Shown here: piece after piece, positions 14,101-26,685 of the stretch
Position numbering within the stretch: position 1 is the first letter of the stretch
Layout of the letters: each line of letters begins with the position of its first letter
Assembly: GCF_024713975.1 (NCBI RefSeq)
Contig: NC_091104.1
Coordinates: 12,915,580 to 12,979,579, forward strand
Origin: Paralichthys olivaceus
Lineage: Eukaryota > Chordata > Actinopteri > Pleuronectiformes > Paralichthyidae
Direction: 5' to 3'
Length of the DNA stretch: 64,000 bases
The notes under the pieces: generated by a model
What the model saw: the letters and a program-made list of their open reading frames with translations, nothing else
Databases searched by the model: none
What the model was told of the DNA's origin: nothing
Made by a program: the position numbers and the translations under genes

Positions 14101-16084
14101 TCAGCTGTCATGATTAATGTCTGAATTTGTTATTCTCTCCTTTTATCTTCTGCTCTCTTCCTCCTCTCTCGTCTTGTCTACAGCTCGAATAAATATGTTT
14201 CATCACAAGAGCATTGCAGCACATGAGCTCGTCCAACCAACAGAATAAATAACTGTATGTGACTGTAGCGACAGGTCTATGTGTTATTGATTTTTTTAAT
14301 TAACAGTATTGATTTTTTTAATAAACAGTAGATGCTTCCTTAATGCATTTTAATATCGACTTAATTACAAATGCCAAATTAATTTCTTCTCACTCGTCTA
14401 TGAAAAACATTTCAACTCTTGAAGAACTCTCACTCTGCCTCAGCTCCATGTATTAAAAGCTTATTCATATTAGCTCTTTAAGTTAGGGGATACATTTAAA
14501 AGTATTTTAACTGGGCTTCCACAGAATACTGAGCGTGAGTCAGTCAAAATGTGATGTGAAATGAACATCCACGGTCAATGATAAATAATCAGTTACATTG
14601 CAAGACTCCATTGCCAATCTCAAAATAAGAGAAATACCACACTTCTTATCCCATGAATATTAAGGAAATATTAGGTTTTGCCAACAATGGCAGAAGAAAT
14701 AGCACCATAAAAATGGTTGCAGCTTGTTTTCCAAACACTTGACAGTTGGCAAGTTTATCACAGGGTATAAACATGAAGTGCAAACATTCACCTGAAATCT
14801 CCTGGACGCTGAATAAATCAGCTTGTCCAGACATTTTGCTCAACTTTTTCTGCGGAGTTCACAAAGAAGCACACATGCTGTGGTCCCTCCCGAGCCGGCA
14901 CAGTGAGAACATGCAAACTCTAAACAGAAAGTTTCAAACCCAGATCAAACTTGTTGGCTGGGAGGAAGCATGGCTCACCACTGCATAACAGTTCTGCTCC
15001 AATCACCCTCAGCAAAACAATGTGATGACACACTCACTTTTATCTCACTTCTTTCTCTCCAGTCCAGAGATGTGAGTAAATTCAACAGTGCCAAACACTG
15101 GAAACGCTACATCAGTTTTCTGCTCCTCTTCCCTCATTCCAGTTGTCTCACATCAGACAGAAGAAAAGATCTATTCTTTTTCTCAGCAAGAGGAATTTTT
15201 GCTCTTTTAAACTGACAGTGGATTACATCTGTAAATGGAGCTCATCTCCACCAAGTACTGTCAAGTAACAAGTGCAGCACTTTATTATTGTAGTTTAGGA
15301 TTTTATTCAAAAGCTGATGATGATGAGAACATCGGGGGGGAAATCACTTTGCAGAGTCGACTGAGGGCTGAACGTTTAAGGGCTGTGAAAGAACAAAAGA
15401 TGTGTTTCTTTCTGCAGAAACGGTGTGTGAGCGAGCGGCGTGTGCGATTTGGAGCCGTCAGTCATCAGCGCTCCAATGTTTGTACAGTCAGTGGTTTTCA
15501 GAGGGCTGAGAGAAAACAATGAGAAATAAAACCAAAGACGATATTGCGATTACCTGCAACTCAGATGCGCCAGAGCTGAACAATAGATGTATTCAAGGCC
15601 CTCCATGCATTCCTGACCTCACAGCTGATGATTAAAGTCTCATCTGATGCCCAGAGCACCATGCTCCCTCCCTACACACACAATGTCTCAATATTTATCT
15701 CCCACTTCTACCTCTTTCACCAGCATTTGATGTCTTCAGGGGTCTTTGACACCGAAGTGAAGAAAAAGCAAAAGATAAACATCAATAGTTCCATCGGACG
15801 ACGCGAGATGAGGAACTTTCATTTCAAAGTTACAGTAAAAGCAAAGGTGGTGAGTCAGTGTGCCTCCAAAATTCCTCCTTACGGAGAGAGGAAGAAGTTT
15901 CAGGATGATTTTTTATTCGAGGCAGGGACGCGTCTGATGGGTTGTTCGGGGAAAGTTGAGTGGAGCTGTTGACTTACAAGTAACTCTCTGCTAACTGAGC
16001 TCCCAGGGGTGGGAGTTTATTCTTAGTGTTTCCTAGTCAGCACTTTGTTATGGTCGCTGCGTTATTCTCTTGTGGACTGCTTGC

Positions 16085-16480
16085 AGTTAAGATGACATAT
16101 GCTTTTCAGTTTTCCTCTTGTGTTTTGTAAAGTTTTTTTCATGTATGTCAAAGGTCTGCAAAGTTAAAAAGCACAAACGCTGCAGTAAAGGGAGCTCCTC
16201 TCCTCCACAGAGAACACTCAGCACCTCACAGTCAAGTCAATATCTCTGCATCATTCTGATGTCACCACTATACCACACATTTGCATAATGCACACCTAGC
16301 AGCTGGTTGAAAGCACATATACATTATTCTTACATCCTACACATGTAGGATGTAAGAATAATGGAAGCGGCTGACCAATCAAGAGTGAGCCAGCCGGCCA
16401 ATCAGAGCTGACTGCAGAGCCTTAAAAAGGCAAGAGTTAAAACAAGAGTTTCAGACAGAGGATAATGTGTCTTTTATAGC
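16085..16480. repeat. interspersed repeat family A, copy 1
   Basis: Shares an ordered series of blocks with 24,545-24,945: a gttaaaaagca block, a cagtaaagggagctcctctc block, a tgatgtcac block, a tgaccaatca/ccaatcagagc block, and a ccttaaa...caagagttt block. The shared order shows one repeat family, about 400 bp long, of unknown class. This copy carries a 40-nt palindrome at 16,323-16,362 that copy 2 lacks. Confidence 0.55.
16323..16362. repeat. perfect 19-nt inverted repeat with 2-nt spacer
   Basis: Left arm ATTATTCTTACATCCTACA is followed by CA and then its exact reverse complement. The 40-nt palindrome can extrude a near-loopless cruciform or form a hairpin in RNA. It lies inside a family A repeat. 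Confidence 0.9.
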
Positions 16481-16838
16481 TAGTAGACCAGGCAGGGTCA
16501 TGCAACACCTGGTCTTTTCAGAACTTTTCCAGTGTCTTGTTTTCAGCTAATGGCTGCATTTAAGCTAAATGGGATATTTGCAAAAAGGCTGCAGAGTGGA
16601 TTGATGGCAAAATGATGCTGTGGCAGTGAGTGGTTGGACTGAACCAACTCAAAGGGGTTGCACAGATGTGAGATTATTATTTTTGCATTAAATGTATACA
16701 TTCAAGCACTTTCCTTGACTTATCTATTTTCTTTTTTTTCTCGAATTCACAAACTTTGAGAGGTTTCAATGAATATTCGGAACCATCCATATAACATCCA
16801 ATCTATAGCTCTATTTCCACGTTCGCTGTCAGTCTTAC

Positions 16839-17001
16839 CTTCTACTTCTGCCCGAGCCGGCTCTCCCAAAGCATCATGTTGGCAGCTGTCCTCTTCCTCC
16901 TCTTCCTCCTCCTCCTCTCCCATATCTCTCTCTTCATTAGCTGCTGTCCCTTCCTGACCCTCTGTTTCTGCTTCAGCTGCCACAGCTGCATTGGTTAAAT
17001 C
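16839..17001 (-). CDS. candidate internal exon encoding a Glu-rich acidic segment
   Basis: Read on the minus strand, a pyrimidine-containing acceptor ending ATATTTCAG is followed by a 163-nt frame without stops (phase 0 in, phase 1 out) and a strong donor, GAAG|GTAAGA. It encodes about 54 residues: a DLTNAAVAAEAETEG start, a run of nine Glu ending in Asp, then a QHDALGEPARAEVEG-like end. The run of Glu codons mixes GAG and GAA, which argues mildly for selection on protein, although a simple GAG/GAA repeat could give the same picture. No neighbouring exon could be found within the window, so the gene is unidentified. It could be an internal exon of a gene with very long introns, or a chance open frame in a trinucleotide repeat. 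Confidence 0.35.
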
Positions 17002-17074
17002 CTGAAATATTCAAAAGAGATGAGTTGGATAATAATCACACTTGTTGCACTGTTCAGCTTCCCCATGTGTTTTC

Positions 17075-17830
17075 TTAAGGCAACTTTTTTACCTTAAAAT
17101 GGCAGCTTTAAAATTAGATCGATGGTGCACTGACTTGTTCTTGCTCTATGTAACTTTCATATCCATCAGCAAGGCACAAACAAAGGATTCAAATGTACGA
17201 CTCGAGACAGAGGGATAATCAGTCCAAGGCTCAGTACAGAGTAAGACTGGTCCAAAAACACAAAGAATCAGATCATACCCAGAGGAGTAGAGTGCTGGTG
17301 TCCTAGTCACTGAGGAGCAAGACGAACTGGCAACAGACAAAAGAAACATTGAGATTAAATACTCTGAGGGGCGGGCTGATAATGAGACACAGGTGAAACA
17401 CATGAGGGCGAAGCAGGTAATCAAACATGGGGAGAGACCAAGACTGAATTATAGAAATGATAAAAACATGACCTAAAGGACAGGATGTGACACCTAAATT
17501 GCCAGAATCAGAGCCAGCAAGTTCAAGACAAATGATTAATAACAGATTGTAGATCTTTTAAAATATATATTTTTTAAAACAATTAAGCGAGGAAAGTTTA
17601 AAGACAGAGTTTGGTGTACTTGTTACAGCAGCAGCTCTTCTGGGTCATGAAGCTGGGTATCATGAGTAATATCCACCACTCAGTTGTGTTTCAGTTCAAC
17701 AAAGTCAGTGCTCCAGTCAACACACTCATGGGCTTTGTTTTTCTCTCAACATGAAAAACATTAAATCGCCAAGACAAAGAGAAGCACAGAAATAATCACC
17801 ATGTGTGTAAGAATAACATAATGTTTAGGT
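17075..17830. repeat. interspersed repeat family B, copy 1, with nested insertion
   Basis: Blocks such as caactttttt accttaaaatg, gatggtgcactgac, gagtttggtgta-ttgttacagcagc and aatcaccatgtgtg occur in the same order as at 26,686-27,303. Between about 17,160 and 17,500 the copies cannot be matched; that stretch includes gagacacaggtgaaacacatgagg, a motif I associate with another dispersed fish repeat, so it looks like a nested insertion. Confidence 0.5.
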
Positions 17831-19650
17831 TTATGGGTTCTCTGTTTTGCTAATACCTCTGATCCAGGTTGTCTTTGACCCTGGTCAAATCGTAACCCTT
17901 ATTTTAGGCTATTTTCGGGACTGCAGGTAACACTTACAGTTTCTCTTGTCTTAATAATGCCCCCCATGGGCAGGTGGGAACTAAAAGCAAGTGTTGTAAA
18001 TAAAAAACTTAGATATAAATTATAATATATAAAACTATCAAATAATATTTAGGTGACTTACAGTTTATGTGCTGATTGTTTTCAATAATGAAATAAATAT
18101 TTATATAACCAATTCAAATCTAAGATAATGTTAAACAGAGTAACCCGAGATTTATATGAATACATGAAGAAGTTTAGTTTGAAAAATGATGTTGGCATAT
18201 AAAGGAAGGTCACAGTATTTTTTCTTTTTAATAAGCAGGTAGCAGGAAATAGACTATCTATGTTATTCTGGTGTAATCCTGTTTGGATACCTCCACAAGC
18301 AACAGTCTGATTTATACCATATATGGATTTTTAACATTAGACTAGTCAAGCAAATGTAACACTCAAGAGTGTAAATTTCTTCCAACCCAACAAAGATCAT
18401 GATAGATTCAGCCAACTTTAGTCTAAACCCTGATATAGAAGCACCAGGGCTACAGTGGCTATAACAGGATGTACAACTTTGTGTGATAGTGTGTGCTTTT
18501 TAAAATACAGTGCCTGTTAATCATCCCCATGTAAACCATTTGAACATATGGTGAAAGCTTCACAGGCCCGCTGTTCATAGTTACTGTCACTAATCTGTGA
18601 TTTAACAATCACTGCTCAGGGACGGGGTTTAGCCAACAGCTACATTAAACTTACGTTTCAGACAAAACATATACAAGTGTGTTCAAAGTATCTTTGCCTG
18701 CATGATCTCAGATATATTATTCAATGACTCAGTCAGCTGACGCGCCTGTACCGTTGTCTTTTCCAAGGCTGTTTTCTTTGTTTCTGACCTCAGGCGCCAT
18801 TGGCCTACAGGGAGCTTCGGGCTGGTATACTGTTTCTGCCTTTGTGCTTGTTAGAGTCGAGCATCATAGTCTCACAGGAGATCCATCTAGAAAAGACAGG
18901 CAGCAGCAAGAGAAGCCCTCTGATATACTGACATGATGCATTAGAAAGGAGGGATAAACAAATCACTCACATCTGACTGACAAGTGTTGGAATAAATTGA
19001 ATAAATGCTCTTTTTAATTGTGTTCTCTTCGCTTTTCGATGGGTGTTCCCAGGTTTTAAAGATTTACATCCTGTGTTGTTCTCAGATTCTATTTTGATTC
19101 TGCTCACACAGCGAGTGGGCCTTGATACGGACAAGAGAGTGGATTTCAGACAGAGAGTAAATGGGAAAGACACTGGGAATTCTAAGTATCATACAGGTAA
19201 CAGGTCACACATTGACATGTAGCTGATTATCTGCTGCTCTCGGCGTACTGAAAACCTGTAATGTCTCTTTTTGAGTTTCCATTTCTATCTGTCTGTCACC
19301 CACGATCTGTGTTTCAATTCCCAGCCTGCTCTCTGTCCCTTTGTGGTAATTGGACACAACATGACCCCGGACAGATGAGACAGTCACACACATGGGTTTC
19401 AACAGACTTAATGATGTATTTCTGATTCCTCCTACTTGGCTATTGGAGGTATATACCAAAGGACACCGATGGGTCATGGAGATGGGGGCTTAGCATGAGT
19501 CAACCAGGCAACCTCTGAACCTCTGAGCCTCCCCAGACAGAGTTACTAAAAGGTTTATTCTGAGATAAAGCTTTAAAAAGGTTCCAAAATTCCCTACGGC
19601 TATACATACCCTAATGAAAAAGACTCATATAGTTTAATGACCCTGTGCCT

Positions 19651-20060
19651 GTGTGGGTATTCTCCAGACACTCCGGCTTCCTCCCACAGTCCAGAGACAT
19701 ATATATTGGGTTAATTTGTGACTAGCTTGGTGGAACAGCTTGCAGGTGTGAATACGAGTGTGAATGGTTGTTTGTCTCTGTATAGCTGCTTTCAGATATG
19801 CACTGAAATTAAAAAAATAAGCTGTTTGTGAGTATCTGACAATCTTCTGATGCATTGTGCATATGTGAAAGGCGACCTTTCACATATGCAGAAAACCAAA
19901 TGTTCTGGACAATTTTGGTAGCCCTTGTCTGAAAACAGCTTAATGTCGGCTGGGTGATAGACAACAACCTGTCGTGTAAGCTGCCTTTCGCCAAATGTCA
20001 GCTGGGATTGGCTCCAGCTTCCCCCTGTGATCTTCAAAGGATAAGCAATATAGATAATGG
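19651..20060. repeat. old interspersed repeat interrupted by a second element
   Basis: Left part (cttcctcccacagtccagagac through tgtgaatggttgtttgtctctgta) and right part (aatgtcagctgggattggctccagcttcccc) belong to one very common fish repeat. They are separated by about 160-180 bp at 19,786-19,945 whose ends are imperfect inverted repeats (AGCTGCTTTCAGATA against AGCTGTTTTCAGACA). The order of insertion is therefore visible: the second element landed in the first. Confidence 0.55.
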
Positions 20061-21339
20061 GTGGATGAACTTCATCTCAAACAACTGCAACAGGGAAATT
20101 GCAGAATAATATAGAATATAATATATTATAAAGACAAATAATAATTTATGTTTGTCATGGCTATAGTCACAATTTTAAAGATAAACACTGTGGGCTTACT
20201 TGCTGTGAGTTAGGTAAGAAGATCAATACCCCTCTGATGTGAATAAATACAGTTGGCAGCTGGTTAGCTTCGCTTCAGTGTAGAGACTAGAAACAGCAGG
20301 AAACAGCTACACTGGCTCTATGTACAACAAAGTCATGAAGATACTTTTATGTGTTGGATTCATTCTTGGCCGGAACCAAGACAAGCAGCAGTGGTGCTAA
20401 GAATCAAACTGACTCATGACACCCTGACAAAAAGTCAAATTGTTGTTTTACAATTCTTTGATAAACAAAATATAATGTGTTGGCTACACAGCTTCAAGTT
20501 TTAAATATTGACAGTGGTATCAATCTTTTAAGACTTTTCTGCAGATTTCAATACTTCTTCCATTTCCACAGGAATGACTGTCCTCTTCCATGTGATGATT
20601 AAAAACATTGCATGTCATTAACTCAAAGCAAAGTAATACACCATCTTCTTGCTAATGAATCTCTGTGCAAACTTATTGTACTTTGAGTTCAATAACTTAT
20701 TCCACCCCCCAGCACAATGAGTTCTCTCATTTTCTCTCTCCTGCACTTCTCTCTCTCTCTCTCTGTGAGCTCTTCCTGCTCCTCCAGAGAAATGGAGAGG
20801 GATGGGGGTGAAACGAGAAAGATCTCTGGGAAAGAATGTGATTTATTCCCAGGCATTTCCAGGGGAGCATTATGAATAAATTCAGACTGAGCTAAGCATT
20901 CATACATGGCTCTGTGATTGTTTCGTCTTGTCCCCATGGAGAAACGAGAGGAGGGGTGATACAGTCTGCATGTTTTATAATTGGACCTTCTCAAGGAAAT
21001 AATTCAGCTTGTGTTTTACCGTACATATGCCAGAAAATGAACCTTCAATACAATTTATCACGTAACATTGATATAGTTTTACCGGTTCTATTCTACACTA
21101 ATTAATTAGCAGGGTTGGATTGAATTTAATGCCAAATCCATTGTGAAAACTCTTTCTCCTGGGTTTACAAGATATAATTCATTTTTTTGCCAAGTTTAGT
21201 TCATAGCGAGACAATTTCCAGAATTGATCAGGTTTAGCCAGAATGGAAGGAACTGAAGATGTGCTCTTCATGATGAACAAGAGAGGATCTTCTGATAACA
21301 CCTTGTACAATGAAGGGGTAAAAATGCAATTGCCCTCTC

Positions 21340-21480
21340 TGAAGGCAAAGCAAGGCAGATTTATTTATATAGCACCATCTAGACACAAGTTAATTTAAAG
21401 TGCTTCACACAGGCATAAAAATACATTAAAGAAGACATTAACGTTGCATTGAAAAGGCAACAAAAACAAGATATTTAAAA
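21340..21480. repeat. common fish interspersed repeat fragment
   Basis: The motif aggcagatttatttatatagcac followed by taaagtgcttcacacaggc matches a dispersed sequence widespread in teleosts as I remember it. Class and exact ends cannot be given from one copy. Confidence 0.4.
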
Positions 21481-24400
21481 GTGCTTTAAATACGTATAGA
21501 ATAATCACAAATATAAAAGATAAGACATTAAGAAGACATTATACCTTAGTCACATTTATAAAGCAGGAAAATAATGCTGCTTCACTAAAACAAAGCACGG
21601 CATAATATAAAAGCTATTCAAACTTTCAACTTAATGTATAAAATGGCATTCTTCAAATGCACTCATTGCCCTCCACTCATCCACTGCAGATTGGTTCAGA
21701 GAGCTCTGGATTTTCCTGCAGGGCAGTTCAGGGTTATTGTCTCGCTTCAGAGCATTTAAGTTTTGATGGTATTCAGTGCAGATGTAATGCCACCCACAGA
21801 ATAGACATTTCTTTCAGCAACAGGATTTAACAGTTTTTAATACTTGAAAAAATCATGTCAAATGAAAACAATAAAATGATCATTAAAAGCAGATTTTTAT
21901 TAATAAAGAAAATATTTCAGCTCCATTAAAGCCACAGTACACCATTATCAATGGCAGAAGATCACCACTGACTGACAGTCCACACATCAGCAGAGGCTGC
22001 AGTCTACTGTATTTTTTGAGCTAAATGCTAATATAGGTAAGCTGTTGGTATACATGTTCACGATGATGTTTGGCATATATGCTACATTAAAAAAATTAAG
22101 TTGTTTTAATATTAAATGTATTACCTTTGCTAATATAACTTTGTTAATTCAAACAAACTTACCAATCATATGAACTGTCTTAAGCTGAGTCAACAATTTT
22201 CTTTTTTTTGTGTAAATAAAAAGTCAGTGATTTCAATTTACTGTGGGGCAGACAGGACTATCTGCACCTGTCTGTAAAGACTATCCCTCCAACAGTGGTT
22301 CAGATATTGTATCTGTATATTGAATAACTGACCTGACAACCAGCCACAACTCTGAATGATGCAATCAAGATGCATTTCTGACTATTAAATTAAAGGCAGC
22401 CAACCACTTGTAAGAAGGATAGTGTGTTGAATCTGTACCCACTGATTTCTTATGGTTAATTAACTATTTGTCAATACTTTTACAATAAAGCATTAATAAA
22501 AGTAGGTTTTGTCAGACTGCTCAACCTCAATTAGCGTCAAACAATATTAGTTTCTGAACATTTTACTGGTGAGACATCTCCCATTGGATGTGAGCTGCAG
22601 AGGTTAAAGAAAATCATTTATTTATACAAATTCATTTACATTTAGAATTGCACACTGCATGGCTTATTTAAAATTTCAAAAACCTATATGCTGAATAATT
22701 TACTACAAAAATCATCATTATTAAATGGAGTCATATCGTTAAACAAGGATTAAATGAGGATTTTTCCAAGCCTGGAAACCCAGATGTTGTTCCATTTAAC
22801 TGCTATAATGAATCTCTAAATCATTAGTCAATCATTTGTTGAGCATTATCAGAAGCCATTAGTTACAACCATAGACTGTATAGAACAACATACAAACAAA
22901 GTGCACTTTGTCTGAAAGCAGTACCACATTTCTTTCTATTTCAAGACATTAACTCCAGGTTATATTTTCAGAAAACAGGCACTTAGTTGGACAGTAGCAG
23001 TGTGATGTGTTTTCTTTAATGCCAGGTACAAGCCAGAAGATCATTCATTAAACAACAGCCTGCTGGGCTCTTTCTGTTAACCCACCAGTGCTTTGAAAAC
23101 AAGAACAACAATTCTGTGGATAATCGTGGCTTATCCTCAGGTCTGTCTAAAGTCCTGCGCTGTCCTTGCTTTAATAGAAAATGATCAAAAGAGCAGCTCC
23201 ATTATTTGGGCTCTGTCTGCGTGGTTTCACAAAGTTGTGCAGCAAAATTACCCGAGTGTTAAACAGCATCCTTTTTTTCTCAAAGTTTAATCATTAAAAA
23301 GTAACAGTGAAGAAAAGCATGCAATAAAACCGGAGAAAAACAGACGTAAATAAGGGGAGTAAGGTGGAGGCAAAGTAGCAGAGCTCGAACGCTGTTGCAA
23401 GACTAGTCGTGTGCTTATCCAAGAATTGATTAATGGAGCTGGTGAGAACATGGGGAAAGCAGAGGGTCCCCTGTGACTACACTGGCGATAGAGACACTTC
23501 TTATTCTCTGGTACAATCATCAATGATTGTCAAGGAGAGGCTTAGATATGACTGGAGACGACTCCGTACGCCATGTTACAAGAGAGGAAATCAATACTGA
23601 CTGCACCACTCACTGAGTTTCATTACTGCTTATCACGATCAATTTACCATTTTGGTAAAGCTCCTTCACTCTTCACTATCTGTTCTTGTGAATATCATCT
23701 TCCCATTTGTCACATACGAGGAAAGCATACTTTTCCAACCATCTCCAGCTTGAACAGGTGCTCTGCCGCTCTTGAACGCACCAGCTTGAAATCCTCATTA
23801 AAGAGGATCATCTGTCTGTGGTTTCTGCATGCTTCCATCTTCCTTTCTCACTCTCTGCCTCTGTATGTATACCTTCTAAGATTCCTTGACAAATTTTATC
23901 CAGTGAACAGACATTTAAGAATATTAAAAAACAGATTTTCTGCAGCCTGAGGTCAGTTAAACTCTTCTCATTAAACTGCAGAAGTCCAGCGAAAAAGCTC
24001 TGGCTGCTTTATTTGGTTTGTTAATGAAATGTGTCTCCTCTCCTCTGGAGCCTCGGTATCTGATCTAATTAAAATCATATATCGTGTTTGAATACTGATG
24101 TATTTCACTGACTGCTATGGATTCTGCTGAAAATAAGTTGAAATGTACTATCGTCCAGAATGCTCTTGTTTTCAATGGCACTAGTGGCTGTAAAGTGAAC
24201 TGCAGCCAGCATTCTGAACATGTGCACATGTTCGTACACGTGATTGTTCAGCAGACCCTCGTGTTTTCTCATGACATCGATAACGGAACTGTTTGGCCAT
24301 ATTTCATGCTCAAACAGAATTTATGTTGGAGTCTGTGTTGTGCGCTGATGTGTGTTGAGTCATCGTTTGTTGACATTTGTTGACTCCATTTCTAAACTAA

Positions 24401-24544
24401 CGTTTGGCGCTGTAGGCAGAAGAGTGGCATTGAGGCAAGCCAGTCAGGAGTGAGCGTCCTGCAACGTCACATCCTCTGGAAAACAGTCAACAGGCTCATA
24501 AATATAATTGAGAAAGTGGGCAAAGAGCTCATTTGTTAAAGGAG

Positions 24545-24945
24545 ACCTTTTTAATTTTTCTTTCTTCTTGTGTGTTAGGTAGGTTTTTTGCTGTTGTAAA
24601 ATTTCTGCAGAGTTAAAAAGCAGAGTCCACAGTAAAGGGAGCTCCTCTCCCCCACAGAAAACCCTGATCCTGAAGTTTACTGAAACGCACCGTCAGTAGT
24701 CCGCCCACTACTTCTGGGTATCATGATGTCACATGACATCACTAAGCATTACATTTGCAAAATGAATCCATAGTGGCTAGTCTGGCACGCCCCTAAACAA
24801 AGCCAGGTAAAGTGAGATCACAGACCAACATTTCCTACGCATGCTAGAAATGGTTGACCAATCAGAGCAAACTGGACATTATCAGGAGGAGGGCCTTAAA
24901 GAGACAGGAGTTTAAACCAAGTGTTTTCAACAGAGGCTGAAAAGA
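24545..24945. repeat. interspersed repeat family A, copy 2
   Basis: Second copy of the family described at 16,085-16,480, with the same block order in the same orientation and without the palindrome. Confidence 0.55.
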
Positions 24946-25736
24946 AGAGCTGCAATGGACAGAGAAAAGTGGTGTGTTGTGATGATGTCTTTTCAACAAC
25001 CCAAATCGACAATCTTCCCGAGATCCAGCTCACACTTGATATGTTCTGCAAATTACACGCTTCGCATGGTGTTGAGCTTTTTTTTGTGGGGGGGGGATTA
25101 AGCTTCTTTCCAGAAGCCTGACTCTTAATACTCAGCATACGGACGATATGGACGAATGACAACACAGAAACATCTGAGGCCTCCATCCCAGCCAGTGGAC
25201 ACAGATATCAGCTGCTCAGAAAGCAAACAGATGGCCTGAAGTTATGAATATAGTTATTATATTTAAGTATTTTCTGCGGTTTGTTATGACCCCAGTGAGC
25301 AGGAGTATAAGAAAAGAGTTGGATTGTCTGCGCTGCAGCTTGCTCTTGCAGCCGTGGATAACCAGCACACTCAAGGGGATTCCTGCATTGACAGATTTCT
25401 TAAGAGCGGTTCCATATCTTGCTCAGAGCATTTTATTCCCAAGCGTGTGAATATGTTGAGTTGTAGGAGGAGATGAATGCAAATTTGTGTTTGTTTATCC
25501 CAGAAATATCAAGACTGTTAACACAAGGGCCATAGACACTGCATACCACACCAGATGTTGTATGTGCAGGGATTTTATTCTGGCATTTGTGAGTCTGCAT
25601 AAACTTTAACTCAAATATAGTATATTTATTTGAAATTTGTCCCTGAAGTCTATAGACTCAATATCTGTCTCATCACAGGTGATTTCACACAAAACGGCCT
25701 CCTCAAAACTGAAAGAGAATTCATTTATTTTACATT

Positions 25737-25892
25737 TCACATTGCGGGGTTGAGATTGATTCCGTGGAGACGGAATTTGTTCTGGATGAGCTCCATCAGT
25801 CGGGGCGGCTCCCGCGTGGTTCGTGTGTGCGCTCGTAGGTGGGCGGCTGCATCTGGAGCCTTAATGGCTTCCATGCTGTGCTGAGTGGTCTG
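25737..25892 (-). CDS. candidate 3'-terminal coding exon of an unidentified gene
   Basis: On the minus strand a good acceptor (TTTGTGTTACTGCACAG) opens a 156-nt frame in phase 0 that ends in TGA. It encodes 51 residues starting QTTQHSMEAIKAPD and ending in a mixed helical stretch, RLMELIQNKFRLHGINLNPAM. Third codon positions are strongly G/C while the flanks are AT-rich, a contrast typical of a real exon in fish. AATAAA occurs just after the stop (25,724-25,729 on the plus-strand numbering) and again near 25,625. I do not recognise the family and could not find upstream exons before rpl13a, so the gene body is either in the 26-35 kb interval with exons too short for me to see or the open frame is fortuitous. 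Confidence 0.45.
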   Translation of the reverse strand, partial: QTTQHSMEAIKAPDAAAHLRAHTRTTREPPRLMELIQNKFRLHGINLNPAM

Positions 25893-26564
25893 CTGTGCAG
25901 TAACACAAATAGATACCAACGGACTTCAAATCCCAGCTTTAAAGCCCCATTCAGACTGAAAGAGGCTGCAGGGAAGCTTTGGTTTCACAAAGCTCTATAG
26001 TAAATACTTTGTCATTGGAAAATGAACAATTGTAAGGTTCTAGTTGGATTCTAGATTCTATACCCGGATATATCATTTTAAGAAACCAATTAAAAGTGTT
26101 AGTTATTTTAGATGTAACATCACATGCTGTATATTGCCAGTGTTAACAGTTGCACACGATATCCTGTAAATTCACAAACAGGAATCAATACACAGCAATT
26201 ATTTAATGTTCCTCAGAGACTAATACTCAAAATAGCTTCTGTCCTTCAGCTTTGATAAGCCTGCAAAGTTACTGCTCTTTACCCTCCTGTGCAAAGTCCA
26301 GCTGCATAATCAATGGAGCTGCAGAGCACCTCGCACACACAGAAAAATCAATGACGCATATGAGGGAAGAATGCAGAAACAATTTAGGACTTTTTTCAGA
26401 AACGATATTCCTGAACTGACAAAAGGAATTCTTTGTGCTATTATGTTTTCTTATTTATTCTCTTCTTGTAATGATCGTGTAATGTCTCTCCTCGTCCTCT
26501 TTGCTCCTCGCTTTCATGATCCAAAATTCAAGCTGAACTTCTCAGAGTTTTGTCTTTGTTCTTG

Positions 26565-26566
<2 letters not shown>

Positions 26567-26596
<30 letters not shown>
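26567..26596. repeat. (TG)15 microsatellite
   Basis: Thirty bases of uninterrupted TG. Confidence 0.9.
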
Positions 26597-26597
<1 letters not shown>

Positions 26598-26685
26598 CGG
26601 TCAGTTGGTGCGTGGGAATGAAAAGCAGGTTGACCAAGTTGTTTCATATAATCCAATTCTGGCAGAAACTGAACCGGTCACTAGA

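Larger units (their letters stand above)
1..16838. other. gene-poor, repeat-bearing region
   Basis: I see no exon here that I can support. Open frames are short, lack convincing paired splice sites, and show no family motif. What can be seen is a (GT)30 tract at 5118-5177, a tail rich in TTCTA repeats near 360-390 that looks like a degraded retroelement end, one copy of a short element near 2515-2770, and a repeat with a perfect palindrome near 16,100-16,480. The rest is AT-rich unique-looking sequence. Distant enhancers or introns of a gene lying outside the window are possible but cannot be shown. Confidence 0.6.
17002..25736. other. gene-poor, repeat-rich region
   Basis: No supportable exon. 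Contains a fragmented family B repeat with a nested insertion (about 17,075-17,830), an old interspersed repeat split by a MITE-like insertion (19,651-20,060), a (CT)n tract near 20,747-20,765, a common fish interspersed repeat near 21,340-21,480, and family A copy 2 (24,545-24,945). Confidence 0.55.

Noticed and set aside
14270-14335. Tandem duplication of an attgatttttttaat-aacagta unit
   Set aside because: Two short AT-rich copies only; common slippage product with no wider structure.
15553-15640. Possible minus-strand exon ending GAGTTGCAG|GTAATC
   Set aside because: All three frames hit stop codons before a usable acceptor.
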